DNA of 64,000 bases from Promicromonospora sp. MEB111 (GTDB taxonomy: Bacteria > Actinomycetota > Actinomycetes > Actinomycetales > Cellulomonadaceae). Made by a program: the position numbers and the translations under genes. Position 1 is the first letter of the stretch. Each line of letters opens with the position of its first letter. Under the pieces are notes generated by a model, which ran no database searches, had not been told where the DNA came from, and saw nothing but the letters and a program-made list of their open reading frames with translations. Below are positions 55,084 through 64,000 of this stretch, piece by piece. The stretch covers positions 124,001-188,000 of the forward strand of contig NZ_JARVSD010000013.1 in assembly GCF_030209445.1 (NCBI RefSeq), in the 5' to 3' direction.

Positions 55084-58000
55084 CTAGGCGGTGACCGACT
55101 CGCGGTCGCCCATGCGCTGGCTGATCAGCGTCGTGACGCCGTCGCCCCGCATGGTCACGCCGTAGAGGGCGTCGGCCACCTCCATCGTGCGCTTCTGGTG
55201 CGTGATCACGATGAGCTGGCTGTCCTTCTGCAGCTCCTTGAAGATCTCGATGAGGCGGCCGAGGTTCACGTCGTCGAGCGCGGCCTCGACCTCGTCCATG
55301 ATGTAGAACGGGCTGGGCCGCGCCTTGAAGATCGAGACGAGGAACGCGACGGCCGCCAGCGACCGCTCGCCGCCGGAGAGCAGCGACAGCCGCTTGACCT
55401 TCTTGCCCGCCGGGCGCGCCTCGACCTCGATGCCGGTGGTCAGCAGGTTGTCCGGCTCGGTGAGCGTCAGCTTGCCCTCACCGCCGGGGAACAGACGGGG
55501 GAAGATCTCGAGGAACTTCGCCGCGGTGTCCTGGAAGGCCTCGGCGAAGACCTGCTGCACGCGCTCGTCGATGTCGTCGACGATCTGCAGCAGGTCCTCG
55601 CGCGACTTCTTCAGGTCCGCGAGCTGGTCCACGAGGAACTGGTGCCGCTCCTCCAGGGCCGCGAACTCCTCCAGCGCCAGCGGGTTCACCGCGCCGATGC
55701 GGGAGAGCGCCCGCTCGGCCTTGGCCAGCCGGGCCTCCTGCTCCTCGCGCACGTACGGGACGGTCCGGTCCGGCTTCGGCGGTCCGGGGACGTCCTCGAC
55801 GGGGGCCTCCATGACCTCGCCCTCGACCGGGGCCTCCTCCGGCTCGGCGCCGGCCGCCGCGACGATCACCGCGGTGGCCGCGGGGTCGTCGGGCCGGATC
55901 CCGGCCTCGTGCAGGGCGCGGGTCCGCGCGATGAGGGCGTCCTCGCGCGCGGCCGCCCCGCGGGGCAGCGCCGGGTCCCCCTCGTAGCGGATGGGGTTGC
56001 CCTCCTCGTCCCGCTCGACCACGGCGCGGCGCTTGCGCCCGCGCACCGCCACGTCGCCGTCGAACACCGGGACGGGCTGGTGCGGGCCGAACTCCTCGAC
56101 GAGCACGTCGGGGTCCGTGCCCAGCTCCTCGGTGGCGCGCGTCTGGAGCTGCTCCAGGCGCAGGAGCTGCTGTGCCCGGGCGACCTCGTCGCGGTGGGCG
56201 ACGTCGGTCAGCTCGCGCAGCTCGGCCGTCAGCGACTCCACGCTCCCCCGCACGGCGACGAGCTGCTCCGACCCGGCGGCGCGCGCCTCCTCGGCGGCCG
56301 CCTTGTCGGCGGCGGCCCGGTCCAGCGACCGCGCGATGGACTCCAGCGCCACGGCGACGGCCTGCTGCACCAGCACCGCGCGCGACGCGTCCCGGCGCCG
56401 CAGCTCCTCGCGCTCGGCGGCGCGGGCGCGGGCCTCGCGCTCCTGCTCGGCCGCCGCCGCCAGCGCCTGGGCACGGCCGGACACGGCGCGGGCGCGCTCC
56501 TCCGCGGTGCGCAGCGCCAGGCGCGCCTCGGTCTCACGGGCACGCGCGGCCGAGGCGGCCGCGGCGGCCTCGTCGCGCTCCGTCTGCAGCTCGTCGACCG
56601 AGCCCTCGTCGTCGGCGGGCTCCTCCTCGGCGATCGTCATGCGCTCGACGAGCGCCTCGAGCTCCATCTCGTCCTCGGCACGGCGGGACTGCGCCTGGTC
56701 CAGCGCGGCCCGGTGCCGGTCGGCCTCGGCCCGGGCGGCACGCGCGGCGGCACCGAGCGACCCGAGCTGCTCGGCGGCGGCCGCGCGGGCGGCGTCGGCC
56801 TCCCCGAGCCGGGCGAGCGTCTCGTCGTAGCGCTCCTGGGCCGCCGCGCGCTCGGCGCGGGCCCGCTCCAGGTGCGCCGACCCGTCGGTGTCGCGCGCGG
56901 CGGCCTCGTCCCGGGCCGCCTTGGCCTCGTCCAGCGCGGACTGCAGGTGCAGCACGCTCGGCGCGGCGGCCGACCCGCCCCAGGCGCGGGTCGCGCCCAG
57001 CAGGTCGCCGGCCCGGGTCACGGCGACCACCGGCTGGTCCCGGACCAGCGCGCGGGCGCGGGCGAGGTCGTCCACGACCACGACGTCGCGCAGGATCGTC
57101 CGCAGCGCGGCCGCCGCCGGACCCGCGACCTGGACCACGTCGGTGGCCCAGCGGGCGCCGGCGGGCAGGTCGACGGCGGGGCGCTCGACCGCGGGAGCCG
57201 TCCGGTCCGAGCCCACGACCAGGCTGGCCCGGCCCGCGTCCTCGTCCCGCAGCAGGCGCAGCGCGTCGACGGCCTCGTCCACGCCGGCCACGGCCACGGC
57301 GTCGGCCACCGGACCGAGCGCGGCGGCGACCGCGTCCTCGAATCCCGCCTCGATGCCCAGCAGCGCCGCCACCGAGCCCAGGACGCCGGGCTGGTGGGCG
57401 GCGAGCAGCGTGCCCGCGCCGTCCTTGCGGTCCAGGCTCAGCTCCAACGCCTCGACCCTGGCGGCCGCGGAGCTGCGGTCCCGCTGCGCCGTCGTCACCT
57501 GCTCCTGGAGGTGCCGCACCTCGGCCTTGGCCAGCTCCAGCACCTCGGACGCCGCCTCGTGCGCGACGTCGAGCCCCTCCTCGCCGCCCTCGACCCCGCC
57601 GACCTCGGTCTCCAGCGCCGAGAGCTCGCGCGAGGACTCCTCGACGCGCTGCTCGGCCTCCAGCAGGGCGTCGCGCAGCCGGTCGAGCTCCGACTGGGCG
57701 GCCTCGACCCGGCTGCGGCGCGCGGCGACCTGGCCCGCGAGGCGCGCGAGGCCCTCGCGGCGGTCCGCGGCGGCGCGCAGGAGGGCGGCGTGCGAACGCT
57801 CGGCGGCCTGGGCGGCCGCCTCGGCCTCCGCCCGGACGTCGACGGCGGACTCGACGGTCTCGCGCGCGATGGCGACCTCGGTGGCCAGCTCCTCCTCGCT
57901 CGCGCGGGAGCGGGCGGCCTGGGCCTCCAGGTCGTCGGGGTCCTGACCCTGGTGCGTCGGCTCGGCTGTGCCGAGCAGCCGGGCGCGCTCCCCCGCCAGC

Positions 58001-58914
58001 GACTGCAGGCTGCGCAGTCGCTCCCGGGTCTGGGACAGCGCGAAGACGGTGTCGCCGGCCTGGCTGACCTGCTGCGACTCGGCCGACGTCGCCGCCTCGA
58101 GGCGGGCCAGCAGGCCGCGCGCCTCGGTCAGCGCCGCCTCGGTCTCGGCCTGCCGCTGCTTGAGCGACCGCTCGTCCGCGCTCTCCTGCTCGAGCTGCGC
58201 GGTGAGCTGGGCCAGGTCGTCGGCCAGCAGGCGCGACTTCGCGTCGCGCAGGTCGCGCTGCACGGTCTGTGCCTTGCGGGCCGCCTCGGCCTGCCGGCCG
58301 AGCGGCCCGAGCTGGCGCCGCAGCTCGGCCGTCAGGTCACCCAGGCGGGCCAGGTTGCCCTGCATCGCGTCGAGCTTGCGGAGCGCCTTCTCCTTGCGCT
58401 TGCGGTGCTTGAGGACGCCCGCGGCCTCCTCGATGAAGCCGCGGCGCTCCTCGGGGGTCGCGCGCAGCACGGCGTCGAGCTGGCCCTGGCCCACGACGAC
58501 GTGCATCTCCCGGCCGATGCCGGAGTCGCTCAGGAGCTCCTGGATGTCCAGCAGGCGGCAGCTGCTGCCGTTGATCGCGTACTCGGAACCGCCACTGCGG
58601 AACAGCGTGCGGGAGATCGTGACCTCGGTGTAGTCGATCGGCAGCGCGCCGTCGGTGTTGTCGATCGTCAGCGCCACCTCGGCGCGGCCCAGGGGCGCGC
58701 GGCCGGACGTGCCCGCGAAGATGACGTCGTCCATCTTGCCGCCGCGCAGCGACTTGGCACCTTGCTCGCCCATGACCCAGGAGAGCGCGTCGACCACGTT
58801 GGACTTGCCGGAGCCGTTCGGGCCCACCACGCAGGTGATGCCCGGCTCGAGCTCGAGGGTGGTCGCCGACGCGAAGGACTTGAAGCCCCGGAGCGTGAGC
58901 GTCTTGAGGTGCAC
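55084..58914 (-). CDS. smc: Chromosome segregation ATPase SMC
   Basis: The 1276-residue protein has the N-terminal ATPase half with Walker A GPNGSGKSN near residue 32, two long coiled-coil arms, a hinge around residues 500-640, and the C-terminal half with LLSGGERSLAAVAFL and MDEVEAALDDVN. It forms the ring that organises chromosomes with ScpA and ScpB. An acidic, Pro-rich insert of about 110 residues (around 943-1055) interrupts the second arm near the C-terminal head. I start at GTG 58914 (MHLKTLTLRGFKSFA), and TAGGCT 6 nt upstream makes it leaderless. Confidence 0.96.
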   Translation of the reverse strand: MHLKTLTLRGFKSFASATTLELEPGITCVVGPNGSGKSNVVDALSWVMGEQGAKSLRGGKMDDVIFAGTSGRAPLGRAEVALTIDNTDGALPIDYTEVTISRTLFRSGGSEYAINGSSCRLLDIQELLSDSGIGREMHVVVGQGQLDAVLRATPEERRGFIEEAAGVLKHRKRKEKALRKLDAMQGNLARLGDLTAELRRQLGPLGRQAEAARKAQTVQRDLRDAKSRLLADDLAQLTAQLEQESADERSLKQRQAETEAALTEARGLLARLEAATSAESQQVSQAGDTVFALSQTRERLRSLQSLAGERARLLGTAEPTHQGQDPDDLEAQAARSRASEEELATEVAIARETVESAVDVRAEAEAAAQAAERSHAALLRAAADRREGLARLAGQVAARRSRVEAAQSELDRLRDALLEAEQRVEESSRELSALETEVGGVEGGEEGLDVAHEAASEVLELAKAEVRHLQEQVTTAQRDRSSAAARVEALELSLDRKDGAGTLLAAHQPGVLGSVAALLGIEAGFEDAVAAALGPVADAVAVAGVDEAVDALRLLRDEDAGRASLVVGSDRTAPAVERPAVDLPAGARWATDVVQVAGPAAAALRTILRDVVVVDDLARARALVRDQPVVAVTRAGDLLGATRAWGGSAAAPSVLHLQSALDEAKAARDEAAARDTDGSAHLERARAERAAAQERYDETLARLGEADAARAAAAEQLGSLGAAARAARAEADRHRAALDQAQSRRAEDEMELEALVERMTIAEEEPADDEGSVDELQTERDEAAAAASAARARETEARLALRTAEERARAVSGRAQALAAAAEQEREARARAAEREELRRRDASRAVLVQQAVAVALESIARSLDRAAADKAAAEEARAAGSEQLVAVRGSVESLTAELRELTDVAHRDEVARAQQLLRLEQLQTRATEELGTDPDVLVEEFGPHQPVPVFDGDVAVRGRKRRAVVERDEEGNPIRYEGDPALPRGAAAREDALIARTRALHEAGIRPDDPAATAVIVAAAGAEPEEAPVEGEVMEAPVEDVPGPPKPDRTVPYVREEQEARLAKAERALSRIGAVNPLALEEFAALEERHQFLVDQLADLKKSREDLLQIVDDIDERVQQVFAEAFQDTAAKFLEIFPRLFPGGEGKLTLTEPDNLLTTGIEVEARPAGKKVKRLSLLSGGERSLAAVAFLVSIFKARPSPFYIMDEVEAALDDVNLGRLIEIFKELQKDSQLIVITHQKRTMEVADALYGVTMRGDGVTTLISQRMGDRESVTA

Positions 58915-58920
58915 GCGGTG

Positions 58921-58926
58921 AGCCTA
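58921..58926 (-). promoter_or_regulatory. -10 element TAGGCT for leaderless smc mRNA
   Basis: TAGGCT is followed by 6 nt (CACCGC) and then the smc GTG. The -35 region has no clear match. It is identical in sequence and spacing to the element before ffh. Confidence 0.4.
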
Positions 58927-58970
58927 ACTGTGAACGCGGTCTGAACGTCGGACGTACCGCCGGGATACGC

Positions 58971-59009
58971 CGAAGCGGCACCCGGATGGTTCGGCAGGGT
59001 GCCGCTTCG
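58971..59009 (-). terminator. ndk terminator hairpin
   Basis: Perfect 13-bp arms (CGAAGCGGCACCC and complement) lie around a 13-nt loop, between the ndk stop and the smc promoter. No U-run follows. Confidence 0.7.
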
Positions 59010-59032
59010 ACGGACGTGCGGTGCGGGGCCGG

Positions 59033-59506
59033 TCAGCCCAGCTCGGGGAACCAGAGGGAGATCTCGCGCGCCGCCGACTCCGCGGAGTCGGAGCCGTGCA
59101 CGAGGTTCTGCTGCACCTTGGTGCCCCAGTCGCGGCCCAGGTCGCCGCGGATCGTGCCGGGGGCGGCGTCGGTCGGGTTGGTGGCCCCGGCCAGGGAACG
59201 GAAGCCGGGGATCACGCCCTGGCCCTCGGCCACGACGGCCAGGACCGGGCCCGACATCATGAACTCGACCAGCGGGGCGTAGAACGGCTTGCCCTCGTGC
59301 TCGGCGTAGTGCGCGGCCAGCAGCTCGGTCGTGGCGTCCTTCAGCTGCACGGCGCGGAGCGTGTAGCCCTTGGCCTCGATGCGGCGCAGGATCTCGCCGG
59401 ACAGGCCGCGGCGCACGCCGTCCGGCTTGACGAGGACGAGGGTGCGCTCGGCCACGGGCTGCGTCGAGGCCTCCGTGGGCAGGGTCTTCTCTGCGACGTC
59501 GGTCAT
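59033..59506 (-). CDS. ndk: Nucleoside diphosphate kinase
   Basis: The 157-residue enzyme balances NTP pools. RTLVLVKPDGVRRGLSGEI and the catalytic His in NLVHGSDSAESA are present. It has about 20 extra N-terminal residues (MTDVAEKTLPTEASTQPVAE) compared with most Ndk proteins. In relatives it follows folC and the DUF4233 gene. Confidence 0.96.
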   Translation of the reverse strand: MTDVAEKTLPTEASTQPVAERTLVLVKPDGVRRGLSGEILRRIEAKGYTLRAVQLKDATTELLAAHYAEHEGKPFYAPLVEFMMSGPVLAVVAEGQGVIPGFRSLAGATNPTDAAPGTIRGDLGRDWGTKVQQNLVHGSDSAESAAREISLWFPELG

Positions 59507-59543
59507 GGCCCAACCATATCGGGACCGCGCGCCCTTCCCGAAC

Positions 59544-59587
59544 GTGTCAGACGCTCAGGTCACCGGGGTGACCTGAGCGTCTGACAC
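59544..59587. terminator. Perfect 21-bp inverted repeat with 2-bp centre
   Basis: Arms 59544-59564 and 59567-59587 are exact complements separated by GG. It lies 6 bp past the DUF4233 stop and upstream of ndk, both on the minus strand. It can act as a terminator and could also extrude as a cruciform. Confidence 0.7.
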
Positions 59588-59593
59588 CTGCCG

Positions 59594-62468
<2,875 letters not shown>

Positions 62469-62474
62469 GCGTCA

Positions 62475-62504
62475 ATTCTTGCACCCCGCGCAAAAATTCA
62501 TCAA
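62475..62504 (-). promoter_or_regulatory. Promoter TTGATG-N18-AAGAAT of the TetR-exporter operon
   Basis: The minus-strand -35 is at 62504-62499 and the -10 at 62480-62475, ending 6 nt before ATG 62468. TTGC...GCAA half-sites (TTGCGCGGGGTGCAA) inside the spacer are a candidate TetR operator. Confidence 0.5.
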
Positions 62505-62526
62505 CTGCAAAAAGATGAGACCGCGC

Positions 62527-63264
62527 TCACACCTCGCCGAACCCGGACTCGATCATCTCCACGACGGTCGCCACGGCCTCCGTGGCGCCGTCGCCGGTGG
62601 CCTCCACGCGCAGCTCACGCCCCCGCGTGGCGCCCAGCGCCATGAGCTGGAGCACGCTGGAGGCGTCCACGCCGTCGATGGTCACGCTCGCACCCAGCTC
62701 GGCAACCTTGCGCGACACCAGCGCCGCCGGGCGGGCGTGCAGGCCCAGCGGGTTGCGGACGGTCACGGTGCGCGCGCCCTCGGGCTCCCCGGCCGACGGC
62801 GGCTCGGCCGCCCCGGGCGACTGCGCGGCCTCGATCGTCGCGAACATCCCGATCGCCGCGTTCGCCGACGCCAGCACGGCGTCCCGGTCCGCCCCGCCGT
62901 GCGCCGTCACGGCCGCGGCCACCGCGCCCTCGACGAACGGCGCGCGCGCCAGCACCGCGTGCTCGGCCAGCGTGTCGTCCAGCTCCAGGGCCGCCTCGAC
63001 CGTCAGCACCGAGGACCCGAGGTCCCCGAGCACGACGACGCCGCCTCCGGCGGCACCGGCGCCCGCACCGGCGTCGGCCAGGACGGCGAGGACCTCTTCC
63101 AGGGTCTGCTGGATCGCGTCGAGCGAGGTGCCCAGCCCGCCGTCGGGCCCGCCTCCCACGCCGCGGACCAGGACGTCGGGCGCCATCTGCCCGGCGAGCT
63201 CCGCCGCCCCGCGGGCCAGCTCGGCGGAGTGCGAGACGAGGACCAGCGCGACCCGCGCCGTCAT
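62527..63264 (-). CDS. dhaM: Dihydroxyacetone kinase phosphoryl donor DhaM (EIIA-Man + HPr)
   Basis: The 245-residue protein has an EIIA-Man-like domain (VALVLVSHSAELA, with the phospho-His in VSHS) and, after an Ala/Pro linker, an HPr domain (VRNPLGLHARPAALVSRKVAE, with the phospho-His in LHARP). It passes phosphate from the PTS to DhaL-ADP. The third domain of E. coli DhaM (EI-like) is absent. The ATG overlaps the dhaL stop. Confidence 0.94.
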   Translation of the reverse strand: MTARVALVLVSHSAELARGAAELAGQMAPDVLVRGVGGGPDGGLGTSLDAIQQTLEEVLAVLADAGAGAGAAGGGVVVLGDLGSSVLTVEAALELDDTLAEHAVLARAPFVEGAVAAAVTAHGGADRDAVLASANAAIGMFATIEAAQSPGAAEPPSAGEPEGARTVTVRNPLGLHARPAALVSRKVAELGASVTIDGVDASSVLQLMALGATRGRELRVEATGDGATEAVATVVEMIESGFGEV

Positions 63265-63944
63265 GCCGCGCCGCGGGGGTCGGCGGACTCGGGACCGGCG
63301 AGGGCGGCGGCCAGCGCCGCGCCCAGGACCAGTGCGGTGGAGCGCGCGCCCGGGTCCTCGTGACCGGCGCTGCGCTCACCGAGGTACGAGGCTCGGCCCT
63401 TGGTCGCGACCATCGGGATGGTGCCCGTCGCCGCCTTGTCGGCCGCCTCGGCCGCCGCGCGCAGCACGTCCACCTCGGAGCCGCCGTCGCCCGACGCGGC
63501 CTCGGCCGCGTCGACCGCCGCCTGCCACGCGTCGACCATCGTCTTCTCCCCCACCGTCGCCTTGCCGCGCGAGGACACGCCCTCGAGCGCGGCCTCCAGC
63601 ACCGCGACGACGGCCGGCGGGTCGATCTGCGGGCGGCCCGAGACCTTCGCAGCGCGCAGGTACGCCGTGCCGTACAGCGGGCCGGACGCGCCGCCCACCG
63701 TGGACATCAGCGTGGTCGCCACGAGCTTGAGCACGTCACCGACGGTCCGCTCGTCCGCGGCGCCGGGCTGGGCCGCCGGGTCGTCGAGCCGCGCCACCAC
63801 CGCGTGGAAGCCGCGATGCATGTTCTCGCCGTGGTCGCCGTCGCCGATCTGCCGGTCGAGCTCCGTGAGCTCGTCCTTCGCGTCCGCGATCGCGTCCGCC
63901 GTGCGGCGCACCCATCGCTCCGCCCAGTCCGCGTCCAGCGCCAT
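63261..63944 (-). CDS. dhaL: Dihydroxyacetone kinase ADP-binding subunit
   Basis: The 227-residue all-helical protein binds ADP/ATP and metal through Asp residues in IGDGDHGENMHRG. GGASGPLYG, GKATVGEKTMVDAW and ATKGRASYLGERS follow. It transfers phosphate to dihydroxyacetone on DhaK. I start at ATG 63944 (MALDADWAERW); the frame upstream runs toward dhaK. Confidence 0.95.
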   Translation of the reverse strand: MALDADWAERWVRRTADAIADAKDELTELDRQIGDGDHGENMHRGFHAVVARLDDPAAQPGAADERTVGDVLKLVATTLMSTVGGASGPLYGTAYLRAAKVSGRPQIDPPAVVAVLEAALEGVSSRGKATVGEKTMVDAWQAAVDAAEAASGDGGSEVDVLRAAAEAADKAATGTIPMVATKGRASYLGERSAGHEDPGARSTALVLGAALAAALAGPESADPRGAA

Positions 63945-63964
63945 GTCCCGGAACCCTTCTTGTC

Positions 63965-64000
63965 TCACCACCGGAGTGCTGCAGTGTTCACCGGCGCGTC
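63965..64000 (-). CDS. dhaK: Dihydroxyacetone kinase substrate subunit, last 11 residues (cut by window edge)
   Basis: Reading the last 36 bases on the minus strand gives DAPVNTAALRW then TGA. This is the characteristic DhaK C-terminus and is in the right place 20 bp before dhaL. The rest lies outside the window. Confidence 0.75.
   Translation of the reverse strand, partial: DAPVNTAALRW

Noticed and set aside
54904-58944. 1346-codon open frame on the plus strand
   Set aside because: It is antisense to smc and has no domain or codon bias. It exists because stop codons are rare at this GC content.

Overview
The window is 64 kb of very GC-rich DNA with GC-biased third codon positions and many GTG starts. 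The order of conserved genes is that of an actinobacterium, most likely Micrococcales (Cellulomonadaceae/Promicromonosporaceae-like). The genus call is inference. I see no tRNA, rRNA, insertion sequence, prophage or CRISPR array.

Core backbone, nearly all on the minus strand and read right to left: smc, ftsY, amtB-glnK-glnD, ffh, an amidohydrolase, rpsP-khpA, rimM-trmD, rplS, lepB-rnhB-DUF2469-yraN-comM-dprA, xerC, rpsB-tsf, pyrH, frr-cdsA-rlmN-DivIVA-like, dxr, and an M50 site-2 protease cut by the left edge. The dhaK-dhaL-dhaM operon, an EmrB-type exporter with a TetR regulator, a DUF4233 gene and ndk lie at the right end.

Accessory modules interrupt this backbone. Region 563-10172 lies between the protease and dxr. 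It holds a large protein of unknown function with two C-terminal membrane helices, a class III aminotransferase, an SDR/aldo-keto reductase pair divergent from a TetR gene, and a thiMED operon behind a TPP riboswitch. Region 11343-24420 lies between dxr and the DivIVA-like gene. It holds a membrane protein with RCK-like Rossmann segments and C-terminal RyR domains, divergent from a TIR-membrane-propeller protein. It also holds a helical alanine-rich protein, an HhH-SNF2 ATPase, a DUF418 membrane protein, a mini-protein made of Ca2+-binding-type repeats, a secreted SH3-like protein, and an MFS/MerR pair. An iron-siderophore ABC transporter operon with a candidate DtxR/IdeR box sits between ftsY and smc.

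The best candidate for an undescribed system is the divergent pair at 11380-16347. One partner has a TIR domain with a candidate catalytic glutamate (NAD-type chemistry). The other couples RyR domains to a channel-like membrane region. A nucleotide-signal and membrane-effector or sensor function for the pair is inference.

Two sequence-level themes recur. Several genes appear leaderless, with a -10-like hexamer 6-7 nt before the start codon (699, 21199, 32773, 45207, 58914, 62468). Gene ends, especially convergent ones, often carry long and sometimes perfect inverted repeats, each of different sequence.
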